DNA from: Bacteroidales bacterium | GTDB taxonomy: Bacteria; Bacteroidota; Bacteroidia; Bacteroidales; UBA1402 | DNA: 64,000 bases | Direction: 5' to 3' | NCBI GenBank assembly: GCA_017464285.1 | Contig: JAFUDT010000013.1 | Location: 443,175-507,174, forward strand | Part shown: in pieces, positions 45,403 to 54,667 of the stretch | Position numbering within the stretch: the first letter of the stretch is position 1 | Layout of the letters: each line of letters begins with the position of its first letter | Program-made: the position numbers and the translations under genes | Notes under the pieces: generated by a model | Database searches by the model: none | What the model saw: only the letters and a program-made list of their open reading frames with translations | Told to the model about the DNA's origin: nothing

Positions 45403-46473
45403 ATGATGTATCGTCAATCCACAGAACATCGGCGCGTGATGCTCATCTACACTGGTGGAACTATCGGAATGATCAAGAACCCGCTTACCGGGGCGCTCGA
45501 TACCTTCAATTTCGACCACCTTATGAAGCATGTGCCTGAACTGGCTGAGTTCGACTATCAACTGTCGTCTTATGCGTTCAACCCGCCTATCGACTCGTCC
45601 GACATGCATCCGCTGCTTTGGGCAAAATTGGCCGATATCATTGCTGAGTATTATGACCGTACCGACGGATTTGTCATCCTCCATGGCACCGACACCATGG
45701 CTTACACGGCGTCGGCACTCAGCTTCATGTTGAAAAACCTGCAAAAGCCGGTCATTCTCACAGGGAGCCAGTTGCCTATCGGGGTGCTGAGGACCGATGG
45801 TAAGGAAAACCTTATCAATGCCATCGAACTGGCTGCGGCTGCCGATTCCGACGGAAATCCTAAGGTCCAGGAGGTCTGTGTCTGCTTTGGACAGCAACTG
45901 CTGCGGGGAAACCGGGTCACCAAGTGCAGCGCGGAGAATTTCAGCGCGTTCAAGTCCTACAACTGCCAGCCTCTGGCAGTGACAGGGGTGAACATCGCGT
46001 TCAATGATAAAATTTTGTTGAGACCAACAGCTGGTGGGGTGTTTACCACCCATACCCAAATGGACTCGTCGGTCATTGCCATCACACTCTTCCCTGGCAT
46101 CAGCAGGAAGGTGATTGAGCATGTGTTCTCTTACAAAGACATCAAGGGAGTGGTGCTCCGCACTTTTGGTTCTGGCAACGCCCCTAGGCTCCCATGGCTC
46201 ACCGATGCCATTCGTAAAGCCACCGAGGAAGGGAAGGTGGTGGTTAACATCACCCAATGCCAAATGGGGGCTGTCCACATGGGGTTGTATGAGACGGGAA
46301 ACCAGCTGAGGCTCGCAGGGGTGGTCAGCGGACACGACATGACGGTGGAGTGTGCAGTCACCAAATTGATGTATCTCTTTGGTCAAGGGTATCCCCAGGA
46401 GGAGGTCATGCGGCTCATGGACATCCCGATTGCGGGTGAGTTGACGGCTGAGGACGACACCAATATCTTGTAA
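45403..46473 (+). CDS. ansA: Type I (cytosolic) L-asparaginase
   Basis: A 356-residue asparaginase that hydrolyses asparagine to aspartate and ammonia. The catalytic threonines are in YTGGTIGM (near residue 19) and HGTDTMAYTASAL (about 95), with TDGKENLINAIELA characteristic of the family. No signal peptide, so cytosolic type I. An MM start pair makes residue 1 or 2 the start. The next gene follows after 27 bases. Confidence 0.93.
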   Translation: MMYRQSTEHRRVMLIYTGGTIGMIKNPLTGALDTFNFDHLMKHVPELAEFDYQLSSYAFNPPIDSSDMHPLLWAKLADIIAEYYDRTDGFVILHGTDTMAYTASALSFMLKNLQKPVILTGSQLPIGVLRTDGKENLINAIELAAAADSDGNPKVQEVCVCFGQQLLRGNRVTKCSAENFSAFKSYNCQPLAVTGVNIAFNDKILLRPTAGGVFTTHTQMDSSVIAITLFPGISRKVIEHVFSYKDIKGVVLRTFGSGNAPRLPWLTDAIRKATEEGKVVVNITQCQMGAVHMGLYETGNQLRLAGVVSGHDMTVECAVTKLMYLFGQGYPQEEVMRLMDIPIAGELTAEDDTNIL

Positions 46474-46500
46474 GCTTTATTTATTATATATAATGTGTGT

Positions 46501-47373
46501 ATGAATAAAAGCTATTTGAAATATGCAATTCCTGCGGTGGCGGTTGTTCTGACGTTACTGGTAGGCGTAAATCTGCTTAGAAAAAAAGACAAGCCACAGG
46601 ATGAGCCTAAGGAAGAAGTGGCGGCGGAGCAAAAAATGCCTGTCTTGAAGCTGAAACCAGAGAAAAAGGATGTGTCTGGACCACTTCACGACTTTTTTGA
46701 AGTGGTGGAAAGAACCTATAAAACGAATGATGGTGTCCTCAATGTGGAATTGAAAAGAATAAGTGAGGGATTCCCAGAACCATGGACGGAAGGTATGGAA
46801 GTCGGCTATTACGGAGGATGCTGTGAACCCGGCTTTTATTTGGAACTGATCGATGCCGATGGTGACATTGTGGACCGTTATGAGACGAATGTTGTCTATA
46901 GCCGACATGAACTCACCGCGTTGGCTGAACTGAACGAGGGGGAGACTGCCGTACTGGGTTTCTCTGTCAATGGGAGCGAGAATGCGGTCGGGTTCCGTAT
47001 TGGCAGTTCTTTTAAAGTGCATCCACTTGAGAATGAGGAAGAAGCGGATGAGGAGGAAATACCTGTGGAAGTGGACAATGTGGATGAGGATATCAAAAAC
47101 CAATCCTCAACCTCAAGTGCAACCCTGCAGGAGAATGGCAGGCAGACTGTGAATGAGACTGATACGGATGTGGATGAAGAAGAGCAAACCGAGGACACCG
47201 AAAACCCTGCGGAAGAAAAGTCCACATGGCAGAAGGTGAAGGAAAAAACCAAGAACGCCTATCACAAAACCAAAGAGTTCACCAAAAACACTTACCAAAA
47301 GGCAAAAAGGAAAGTGAAGAACTGGCTTAACGGCGATGATGACGACTATGACGAGGATTATGAGGAGGAATAA
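46501..47373 (+). CDS. Membrane-anchored protein with acidic and Lys-rich amphipathic regions
   Basis: A 290-residue protein of unknown function. An N-terminal helix (YLKYAIPAVAVVLTLLVGV) anchors it; residues about 55-175 form a beta-rich domain (GYYGGCCEPGFYLELIDADGD); a long Asp/Glu-rich segment follows. The end has amphipathic KVKEKTKNAYHKTKEFTKNT-type repeats, resembling LEA or apolipoprotein-like helices, before an acidic tail. The ATG at 46501 is preferred to a GTG at 46495. Probably cotranscribed with ansA. Confidence 0.75.
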   Translation: MNKSYLKYAIPAVAVVLTLLVGVNLLRKKDKPQDEPKEEVAAEQKMPVLKLKPEKKDVSGPLHDFFEVVERTYKTNDGVLNVELKRISEGFPEPWTEGMEVGYYGGCCEPGFYLELIDADGDIVDRYETNVVYSRHELTALAELNEGETAVLGFSVNGSENAVGFRIGSSFKVHPLENEEEADEEEIPVEVDNVDEDIKNQSSTSSATLQENGRQTVNETDTDVDEEEQTEDTENPAEEKSTWQKVKEKTKNAYHKTKEFTKNTYQKAKRKVKNWLNGDDDDYDEDYEEE

Positions 47374-47391
47374 GGGGAGAGCGACCTGTGT

Positions 47392-48240
47392 TTATAGGCT
47401 GCTGTTGAGCTGAAGCATCTTTCCCTTGCGGATTTCCTGCTTTCCGGCGCGGCCGCTCAGATTCACCGTTCCTGCCAAGGCGTCAAGAGAAAGCGTGTCG
47501 GTGTCGATGTTCAAGTTCGCACTGCCGCGGGTTTCGATAAAACCTTCCAGTTTTGGTGTCGTTATCGTGCAGTTCATGCTGCTTGTGCCCTTGATGTCGA
47601 TGTATGTGTTGGTGTGGGCTGTCAGGTTGGTGTTGATCTCGCCTGAGCCAGTCGAGATGAACACGGCCTCGTCACAGCTTACGCCACCGATGTTTAGTGC
47701 CGTGGAGCCGTTGCTGTCGTAACGGAACGAACGGCAGGCGATGCTGTCGATTTCTATCTTTCCTCCTACCAGACCGCCCAGTTGAAGCTGGTCGCTCTTC
47801 AAGGTCTCCTTGCACACGAACCCACCGCCAGAACAAACTGCCATGGCACGCAAATCAGGGCAGGATACATGGATGCGGATGTCGCTTGAACTAGGAAAAC
47901 CTACCACGTCGTTGTTTGCTTCCATCGGTGTGCTGACAGTCAATATTCCACCGTCAAATTCAAAACTCAGGTGCGACAAGGAAGCGGAATCGCCTTCTGC
48001 CCATATCTTGTTGGGACCCTGATTGAACTCTATGATGCCGCTACTCAGGTTCGTGATTTGAAAGAAATCCTCCTTCACCATCACTTCTTTCTCCACTTTT
48101 TTCATCGAATAGGAAGAGGAAGGAGTGGATGCGGATGGATTGGTTTCTGTCGGTTGCTCTTTTTTCTGGTCAGCATTGGTGCACGAGCAGACCAGGACTG
48201 ACATGATTGTCAGGAAGAAAACGCTCTTTAGCATGGTCAT
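47392..48240 (-). CDS. DUF2807-type lipoprotein (head GIN domain)
   Basis: A 282-residue exported protein. The signal MTMLKSVFFLTIMSVLVCSC places a lipoprotein cysteine near residue 20. The remainder is a right-handed beta-helix-like repeat typical of DUF2807 (FFQITNLSSGIIEFNQGP, LGGLVGGKIEIDSI, ISTGSGEINTNL, IDIKGTSSMNCTI). Such proteins are common in Bacteroidetes and may be adhesins or envelope-stress proteins. The ATG at 48240 is chosen; an upstream one at 48258 adds six residues before the signal. Confidence 0.85.
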   Translation of the reverse strand: MTMLKSVFFLTIMSVLVCSCTNADQKKEQPTETNPSASTPSSSYSMKKVEKEVMVKEDFFQITNLSSGIIEFNQGPNKIWAEGDSASLSHLSFEFDGGILTVSTPMEANNDVVGFPSSSDIRIHVSCPDLRAMAVCSGGGFVCKETLKSDQLQLGGLVGGKIEIDSIACRSFRYDSNGSTALNIGGVSCDEAVFISTGSGEINTNLTAHTNTYIDIKGTSSMNCTITTPKLEGFIETRGSANLNIDTDTLSLDALAGTVNLSGRAGKQEIRKGKMLQLNSSL

Positions 48241-48341
48241 GTGAATTATTTGTTGCAAATTTACTAATTTTTATGGAAGAATTTCGTTTGTAAAGAAAAA
48301 TTATGTATCTTCGCAAGGTTATTGACAAATTATAAGACGAT

Positions 48342-48923
48342 ATGAACTATTATATTGCAGTCTCTTATCAGCTCTTTGTCAAGTTCAGAGGTGAGGAGGA
48401 AGAGAGACTTCAAGAGCAAAGGACAGAAGAACAACCATTTGTTTTTATTACGGGAATAGGAAAAGTGCTGCCACCTTTTGAGAAACAAGTAGAAGGACTT
48501 AAAAAGGGAGACGACATTGATTTTCATGTTCAGCCGGCTGAGGCTTTCGGGGAATATGACGAAAAGCTGGTGCTGGATATTCCTGTCAACTCTTTTCTTA
48601 ACGAGAAAGGAGAACTCGACCCCAACTTTTTTTATGAAGGAAACATCGTACCCATGTCCGACGGACAGGGTGGCGAATATTGGGCCACAATTGTCAAGAT
48701 CGGTACAGAATATGTGAACGTTGACCTCAACCATCCGCGTGCCGGGGTTTCACTCCATTTTGTGGGACATGTGCTTGAGCACCGTGAAGCCACTGAGGAT
48801 GAGGTGCAGACTGCCATTGAAGCGTCGAAATGTGGATGCGGCGGAGGATGTGGCGGTAATTGCGGAGGTGGTTGTGGCGACGGCGGATGCGGTCAGCAAG
48901 GCTGCGGCGGATGCTGCTGTTGA
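48342..48923 (+). CDS. slyD: SlyD-like FKBP peptidyl-prolyl isomerase with Cys/Gly metal-binding tail
   Basis: A 193-residue FKBP-type isomerase with the SlyD insert-in-flap domain: GKVLPPFEKQVEGLKKGDDI, PAEAFGEYDEKLV, then the chaperone flap and DLNHPRAGVSLHF VGHVLEHREAT. The C-terminal ~35 residues are almost only Gly and Cys (KCGCGGGCGGNCGGGCGDGG...GGCCC), with about eleven cysteines, in place of the His-rich tail of E. coli SlyD. In E. coli this tail binds nickel for hydrogenase maturation; here a Cys-based metal site is inferred. Confidence 0.92.
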   Translation: MNYYIAVSYQLFVKFRGEEEERLQEQRTEEQPFVFITGIGKVLPPFEKQVEGLKKGDDIDFHVQPAEAFGEYDEKLVLDIPVNSFLNEKGELDPNFFYEGNIVPMSDGQGGEYWATIVKIGTEYVNVDLNHPRAGVSLHFVGHVLEHREATEDEVQTAIEASKCGCGGGCGGNCGGGCGDGGCGQQGCGGCCC

Positions 48924-49055
48924 CCCTTCTGAATGTGAGCGAGGTTTTATGAACCTTTGATCATAAACCCTGATGAGAAAACTGAATAAAGAAATGGGTG
49001 GGCAATTCATCACCGAACTTTAACGTTTTTTTTACCTAATCAAAATCATATCAGC

Positions 49056-50129
49056 ATGCGCAACTCTTTCGGAAATATATTCACTGTCACGACTTTCGGA
49101 GAAAGCCATGGGGCGGCTGTCGGTGGAGTCATCGACGGAATGCCCGCAGGCATTGAAATCGACATGGAGTTTGTACAGCATGAGCTCGACCGGAGAAAGC
49201 CGGGACAGAGCAAAATAACAACGGCACGAAATGAAGCGGACAAAGTGGAAATTCTCTCAGGGCTGTTTGAGGGAAAAACTACAGGATGTCCCATCGGATT
49301 TGTGGTGAGAAACCAAAACCAGCATTCTGCCGACTACGACAATCTTAAAAATCTCTTCAGACCTTCTCATGCTGATTTCACCTATTTCAGCAAGTACGGC
49401 ATACGTGACCACAGGGGGGGGGGACGCTCCTCGGCGAGGGAGACCATCTCACGTGTGGTGGCTGGAGCTTTTGCCAAGCTGGCGCTTAAGAAGTTGGGAA
49501 TCGACATCAAAGCCTTCACCAGGCAGGTGGGCAACCTGAAAATAGAACAGGATTATCAATCTCTCAATCTTGATGAGGTGGAGAACAACCCTGTGAGATG
49601 CCCCGACCAGCACATGGCTGAGAAAATGGAACAGCTTATCATGCAGGTGAAGAGCGAGGGCGACACCATCGGCGGTGTCATATCTTGTGTGGTGAAGGGA
49701 TGCCCTGTGGGACTGGGAGAGCCTGCGTTCGACAAGCTCCATGCCGCTCTCGGAGCTGCAATGCTCAGCATCAATGCCGTCAAGGGATTTGAGTATGGTT
49801 GTGGTTTTGAGGGGGTAGCACAGCGTGGATCACAGCAAAACGACATTTTTGTTAACCAGGATGGGTGCGTCACCACGACCACCAATCGGAGTGGGGGCAT
49901 ACAGGGAGGAATCTCAAACGGGCAAGACATCTATTTCAACGTGGCGTTCAAACCTGTTGCCACACTGCTCATGCCGCAACCAACAGTGGACATTAATGGC
50001 GACAGCGCTGTGGTCAACCCGAAGGGACGGCACGATCCGTGTGTGCTGCCAAGGGCGGTGCCTGTGGTGGAAGCCATGGCGGCCATGGTCATACTCGACT
50101 TCTACCTCATCGACAAGGCATACCGGTGA
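49056..50129 (+). CDS. aroC: Chorismate synthase
   Basis: A 357-residue FMN-dependent enzyme that converts EPSP to chorismate, the last shared step of aromatic amino-acid synthesis. Signatures: [22 protein letters not shown] near the start, the RPSHADFTY block and [10 protein letters not shown] with conserved Arg and Ser, and [23 protein letters not shown]. Normal length. A run of nine G at about 49417-49425 lies inside the gene and keeps the frame. Confidence 0.97.
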   Translation: MRNSFGNIFTVTTFGESHGAAVGGVIDGMPAGIEIDMEFVQHELDRRKPGQSKITTARNEADKVEILSGLFEGKTTGCPIGFVVRNQNQHSADYDNLKNLFRPSHADFTYFSKYGIRDHRGGGRSSARETISRVVAGAFAKLALKKLGIDIKAFTRQVGNLKIEQDYQSLNLDEVENNPVRCPDQHMAEKMEQLIMQVKSEGDTIGGVISCVVKGCPVGLGEPAFDKLHAALGAAMLSINAVKGFEYGCGFEGVAQRGSQQNDIFVNQDGCVTTTTNRSGGIQGGISNGQDIYFNVAFKPVATLLMPQPTVDINGDSAVVNPKGRHDPCVLPRAVPVVEAMAAMVILDFYLIDKAYR

Positions 50130-50200
50130 TGACGGTACTTTCAACAATTCGACTTAACTAACAAAACTTTAAATTCTAATATTAATTAAACTAAAGAATT

Positions 50201-50623
50201 ATGAACAAGGTAATCTTAATTGGTAATGTAGGAACGGACCCGAATGTAAGGTATTTGGACTCAGGTGTTTGCGTGGCGCAAATCCGACTGGCCACAACAG
50301 AGCGTGGCTACACTCTGCAAAATGGTACGCAAGTGCCGGAACGTACGGAATGGCACAATGTGATTTTCTGGAGGAAATTAGCGGAAATCGTGGAGAAACA
50401 TGTGCATAAAGGCGACAAGATTCTGGTGGACGGCAAAATACAAAGCCGTAACTATACTGACCAGCAAGGTATGTCGCATCATATTACGGAAATCATGGCC
50501 GAGAACATGGAGATCTTGGTCAGAAAGAATGACTCCCCGAGGAGAGACGATTACAATAATGGTACACAGAATCAGCAACTGGTGGAGCCAACCGTTGCTG
50601 ATGATGAACGTATTATACCTTGA
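50201..50623 (+). CDS. ssb: Single-stranded DNA-binding protein
   Basis: A 140-residue OB-fold protein (MNKVILIGNVGTDPNVRYLDSG, WHNVIFWRKLAEIVEKHVHKGDKILVDGKI). It binds single-stranded DNA during replication and repair. It has a short acidic C-terminus (VADDERIIP) in place of the classic DDIPF end. Followed after four bases by the phosphopantetheinyl transferase gene, so the two are cotranscribed. Confidence 0.92.
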   Translation: MNKVILIGNVGTDPNVRYLDSGVCVAQIRLATTERGYTLQNGTQVPERTEWHNVIFWRKLAEIVEKHVHKGDKILVDGKIQSRNYTDQQGMSHHITEIMAENMEILVRKNDSPRRDDYNNGTQNQQLVEPTVADDERIIP

Positions 50624-50627
50624 TTCC

Positions 50628-51257
50628 ATGCTTTACTACGATACGCAGTTTCAGCAAGGAACCAGAATAGCTATCTGGCACGTCACCGAGGATCTCGATG
50701 AGCTCTTCTACCTCTTGCCCGACGATGTCTCTGTCAGAGAAGAAGCCAACAGGAGGTTCAAGTCACAAAAACGAATCCTCGAATGGGTGGCGGTGCGAGT
50801 CTTGCTCTACGACATGCTCGACAGGCAGGTTGATATCTTCTATGACGACGACGGAGCACCACATCTCCCGGATTATGAGAAAATGGATATCAGCATATCC
50901 CACACCAAGGACTATGTGGCGGTGGCACTGGCCACTGAGGGAGAAATCGGAATCGATATAGAGCAGATTGCCGACAGGGTGGAAAAAGTGCGTGAACGGT
51001 TCGTCAGGGAAGATGAGCAGGCGCAGAACATCAATCAGCTCCTCCTGCATTGGTCGGCCAAGGAGACGGCTTTCAAAATGCTACATAGGAGAAAAGTCGA
51101 TTTCCTCAAACATTTCAAGGTGCTGCCTTTCAAGGAAGAGCAGGAGGGAACATTCCAGTTGCAGGAATTTAAAACCGACGATGAGCAGGTGCTCAACGTC
51201 AACTACAAAATCTTCCCCGACTTCGTGCTCACTTATTCCACATATATGGAGGACTGA
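50628..51257 (+). CDS. 4'-phosphopantetheinyl transferase family protein
   Basis: A 209-residue Sfp/AcpT-type enzyme that would attach the phosphopantetheine arm of CoA to carrier proteins. Motifs: ISISHTKDYVAVAL, EIGIDIEQIADRVEKVRERFV (metal-binding GIDIE) and HWSAKETAFKM (WxxKE). The ATG at 50628 lies just past the ssb stop; the open frame continues upstream only as a shadow of ssb. It could serve as a second PPTase for special carrier proteins or replace AcpS. Confidence 0.85.
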   Translation: MLYYDTQFQQGTRIAIWHVTEDLDELFYLLPDDVSVREEANRRFKSQKRILEWVAVRVLLYDMLDRQVDIFYDDDGAPHLPDYEKMDISISHTKDYVAVALATEGEIGIDIEQIADRVEKVRERFVREDEQAQNINQLLLHWSAKETAFKMLHRRKVDFLKHFKVLPFKEEQEGTFQLQEFKTDDEQVLNVNYKIFPDFVLTYSTYMED

Positions 51258-51323
51258 ACATTTCAATCGTAATATCTGAATATCCCGTTCCAGGAACTCC
51301 GACAATTGGTGGCAATGGGTTTA

Positions 51324-51361
51324 CATCCTTTGGAGGAAACGTTTGTTTCTGCCAAAGGATG
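51324..51361 (+). other. Long hairpin downstream of the PPTase gene
   Basis: CATCCTTTGG (51324-51333) pairs with CCAAAGGATG (51352-51361). The inner bases GGAAAC/GTTTCT extend the stem around a GTTT loop. There is no U-tract. It may be a weak terminator or a processed RNA structure. Confidence 0.45.
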
Positions 51362-51570
51362 TTTGTATCTGCCTCAAGGAAAGTGGAATAAGATGGAGTG
51401 GCTCGCCTACTGCATACATTATGAATAATATGCATTTTTGGAAAACTTTGAAAACTAAAAAATCATCAAAGTTTTCCGTTTCTGTATAAACAAGTATTGA
51501 TAATCAGCGGATTAACAAATTTTAACACAGAAAAAGTTTCCCAAAAGATATAACGTATTGTTATTTATAT

Positions 51571-51578
51571 TATCTTTG
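51571..51578 (+). promoter_or_regulatory. -7 element of nrdD
   Basis: TATCTTTG, exact consensus, 179 bases before the nrdD ATG; it predicts an unusually long leader. Confidence 0.55.
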
Positions 51579-51757
51579 TAAACGAAAAAGAAAGAGATAA
51601 ATTTAATACGGATTTTGAATAAATCTATTGAAACAGAAGGCTTTGTTCTAGGTTAAACACTTTTTCATTCAGTCCAAGCGTAAGCGATTATTTTTTTATA
51701 CATTCATTATAATAAGGGGGGGACTAGCGCCCTGCCAAAACTAAATATCGAACCAAT

Positions 51758-54007
51758 ATGATCCAGACAGTCTTGAAAAGAGACGGCAGAACTGTCGGCT
51801 TTAATGAGCAGAAAATCATGGCAGCCATAAGGAAGGCCATGCTGCAAACTGAGAAAGGTGAGGATGAGCAACTCATTCAGAAAATCACCGACCACATCGC
51901 TTTCCATGGAAACTCTCAGATGAGTGTGGAGGATATTCAGGACAGAGTGGAAATCGAGCTCATGAAGAGCTCGAGGAAAGATGTGGCGCAGAAGTATATC
52001 GCATACCGCAACCAGAGAAGCATCGCGCGTAAGGCGAAAACAAGAGCTATCTTCCAAGAAATCATCAACATCAAGAATAATGATGTCACACGAGAGAACG
52101 CCAACATGAATGCCGATACGCCAGCTGGTATGATGATGAAGTTCTCAAGTGAATCAACCAAGCCCTTTGTTGATGACTACCTCCTTTCTGATGACACCAG
52201 GGAAGCGGTGAAGCACAACTACCTGCACATCCACGACAAGGACTATTATCCTACCAAGTCGCTCACGTGCGTGCAGCATCCGCTCGACAACATCCTCAAC
52301 CACGGATTTGCTGCCGGACACGGCTCGTCGCGACCAGCAAAGCGAATAGAGACCGCAAGCATGCTCGCCTGCATCTCCATGGAGACGGCACAGAACGAGA
52401 TGCACGGAGGACAGGCCATTCCGGCTTTCGACTTCTATCTCGCTCCGTTCGTGCGCTCCAGTTTCAAGGAAGAACTCAAGAACGTGGAGACGGTCATGGG
52501 GCTTGACCTTTCTGAATACTACGACAAGCCGCTCGACGACTATATCAAGAAGCCTGTGGACAAACTCCAGGGAGAGCAGAGGGCTGTGCAGCACGCCATC
52601 AACAAGACCGTGGGAAGGGTGCATCAGGCCATGGAAGCGTTTATCCACAACATGAACACCATCCATTCCCGTGGTGGCAACCAGGTGGTCTTCTCCAGCA
52701 TCAATTACGGAACCGACACGTCTGCCGAAGGACGCTGCATTATGCGTGAACTCCTCATCAGCACTTTCGAAGGAGTGGGCAATGGTGAGACTGCCATCTT
52801 CCCAATCCAAATCTGGAAGAAGAAAAGAGGGGTGAACTACCTCCCGGAAGATCCTAACTACGACCTCTATCAACTCGCATGCAAGGTGTCGGCACGACGT
52901 TTCTTCCCGAATTTCCTCAACCTCGACGCTTCATTCAACCAATGCGACGAGTGGGACCCGAACGACCCGAAACGCTATCTCCACGAGGTGGCTACCATGG
53001 GTTGCCGCACAAGGGTGTTCGAAAACAGGTTCGGACCGAAAACATCCATCGGACGCGGAAACCTCTCCTTCACCACCATCAACATCGTGAAGATGGCCAT
53101 CGAATGCATGAAGGTGCAGGACAAGCAGGAGAGAATCAACCTTTTCTTCGCTAAACTCGACAACATGCTCGATGTGGCGGCTCGTCAGCTCAACGACCGC
53201 TACAACTTCCAGAAGACAGCGTTTGCCAAGCAGTTCCCGCTCTTGATGAAGAGCCTCTGGATTGGAAGCGAAAATCTCAAGCCTAACGAGTCGGTGGAGT
53301 CCGTCATCAACCAGGGAACGCTCGGAATCGGATTCATCGGACTGGCGGAATGCCTTGTGGCTTTAATTGGCAAACACCATGGTGAGTCGGAAGAGGCGCA
53401 GGAACTGGGACTCAAAATCGTCACTTACATGCGTGACCGCGTCAACGAGTTCAGTGAGAAATATCACCACAACTACAGTGTGCTGGCCACACCGGCCGAA
53501 GGACTGGCAGGACGCTTCACCAAGTTCGACCGTAAGGAATTCGGTGTCATACCGGGTGTCACCGACCGCGACTACTACACCAATTCCAACCACGTGCCGG
53601 TGTATTACAAATGCTCTGCACGACACAAGGCGGAGGTGGAGGCACCATACCACAACCTCACTCGTGGAGGACACATCTTCTATGTGGAAATTGATGGCGA
53701 TGCCACCCACAACCCGCAGGTCATCATGAGTATCGTCGATATGATGGACAAATACGACATGGGATACGGAAGCGTCAATCACAACCGCAACCGATGCATG
53801 GACTGCGGGTATGAGAATGCTGACCCTAACATGCACGTCTGCCCGAAGTGTGGCTCCGACAACATCGACCGCCTGCAGAGAATCACTGGCTACCTCGTGG
53901 GAACCACCGACAGATGGAACAAGGGCAAGCTGGCTGAACTCAACGACAGGGTCACTCACGTGGATTCTGGAAACCAACTCACACTCTTCCCTGAAGATAA
54001 GCTTTAA
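51758..54007 (+). CDS. nrdD: Anaerobic ribonucleoside-triphosphate reductase
   Basis: A 749-residue class III ribonucleotide reductase that makes dNTPs without oxygen. It has an N-terminal ATP-cone (about 1-95, MIQTVLKRDGRTVGFNEQKI), the glycyl-radical barrel, a C-terminal zinc site (C680, C683, C695, C698) and the glycyl radical residue G711 in RITGYLVGT. The matching activase gene follows after 68 bases. This is a marker of anaerobic life. Confidence 0.96.
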   Translation: MIQTVLKRDGRTVGFNEQKIMAAIRKAMLQTEKGEDEQLIQKITDHIAFHGNSQMSVEDIQDRVEIELMKSSRKDVAQKYIAYRNQRSIARKAKTRAIFQEIINIKNNDVTRENANMNADTPAGMMMKFSSESTKPFVDDYLLSDDTREAVKHNYLHIHDKDYYPTKSLTCVQHPLDNILNHGFAAGHGSSRPAKRIETASMLACISMETAQNEMHGGQAIPAFDFYLAPFVRSSFKEELKNVETVMGLDLSEYYDKPLDDYIKKPVDKLQGEQRAVQHAINKTVGRVHQAMEAFIHNMNTIHSRGGNQVVFSSINYGTDTSAEGRCIMRELLISTFEGVGNGETAIFPIQIWKKKRGVNYLPEDPNYDLYQLACKVSARRFFPNFLNLDASFNQCDEWDPNDPKRYLHEVATMGCRTRVFENRFGPKTSIGRGNLSFTTINIVKMAIECMKVQDKQERINLFFAKLDNMLDVAARQLNDRYNFQKTAFAKQFPLLMKSLWIGSENLKPNESVESVINQGTLGIGFIGLAECLVALIGKHHGESEEAQELGLKIVTYMRDRVNEFSEKYHHNYSVLATPAEGLAGRFTKFDRKEFGVIPGVTDRDYYTNSNHVPVYYKCSARHKAEVEAPYHNLTRGGHIFYVEIDGDATHNPQVIMSIVDMMDKYDMGYGSVNHNRNRCMDCGYENADPNMHVCPKCGSDNIDRLQRITGYLVGTTDRWNKGKLAELNDRVTHVDSGNQLTLFPEDKL

Positions 54008-54075
54008 GAATAGCAGGAGTGTGGAAGCAATAAAGATAATGAGATTTTAGAACATCAATCAAAAAAACAAGCGAT

Positions 54076-54582
54076 ATGCTGTCTGTGCTTAACATCATAG
54101 AAGATACGATGGTCGATGGACCGGGGTTCCGCACTTCTATATATGCCGCTGGCTGTGTCAACCAGTGTAAGGGGTGCCACAACCCGCAGTCGTGGGACAT
54201 CAACAATGGCCGTATGATGACTACGGAACAAATCATGAAGATCATCATGCAAGACCCCTTTGCCAATGTTTCTTTCTCGGGAGGCGACCCGATGTACCAG
54301 GCTGAAGGATTCACCGAACTGGCGCAGGCAATCAGGAGCCAGTCCAGCAAAACCATCTGGTGCTGGACTGGATATACCTTCGAGATGCTTGTGAGAATGC
54401 CGAAGCAGAGGAAACTTCTCGAATTGATTGATGTCCTCGTTGATGGACCGTACGTGGAATCACAGCGCGACACAGACATCCTCTTCAGAGGCTCGCGAAA
54501 CCAAAGGCTGATTGATGTGCCTAAATCGCTGAAGGCAGGAAAAGTCGTGCTCTATTACGACCCGATGACCATGGTGTCGTAA
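54076..54582 (+). CDS. nrdG: Anaerobic ribonucleotide reductase-activating protein
   Basis: A 168-residue radical-SAM enzyme that generates the glycyl radical on NrdD. The [4Fe-4S] cysteines C27, C31 and C34 form the CX3CX2C motif in CVNQCKGCH, and VSFSGGDPMYQ is the SAM-binding GGE-type motif. Cotranscribed with nrdD. Confidence 0.95.
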   Translation: MLSVLNIIEDTMVDGPGFRTSIYAAGCVNQCKGCHNPQSWDINNGRMMTTEQIMKIIMQDPFANVSFSGGDPMYQAEGFTELAQAIRSQSSKTIWCWTGYTFEMLVRMPKQRKLLELIDVLVDGPYVESQRDTDILFRGSRNQRLIDVPKSLKAGKVVLYYDPMTMVS

Positions 54583-54600
54583 ATGATGTGATACCTAAAA

Positions 54601-54634
54601 AAATCCGCAACCCTATAAAGGTTGCGGATTTTTG
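54601..54634 (+). terminator. Terminator of nrdDG
   Basis: AATCCGCAACC (54602-54612) / GGTTGCGGATT (54620-54630) with a 7-base loop and a T-rich tail. Confidence 0.88.
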
Positions 54635-54667
54635 TTTTCTTGGCTAGTGAGGCCAGAAATATGGCTT

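Larger units (their letters stand above)
51258..51757. other. Intergenic region with nrdD promoter and long leader
   Basis: Holds the hairpin at 51324-51361 and the -7 element at 51571-51578. About 180 bases of untranslated leader precede nrdD and include a G-rich stretch at 51716-51722. No gene is seen. Confidence 0.5.
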
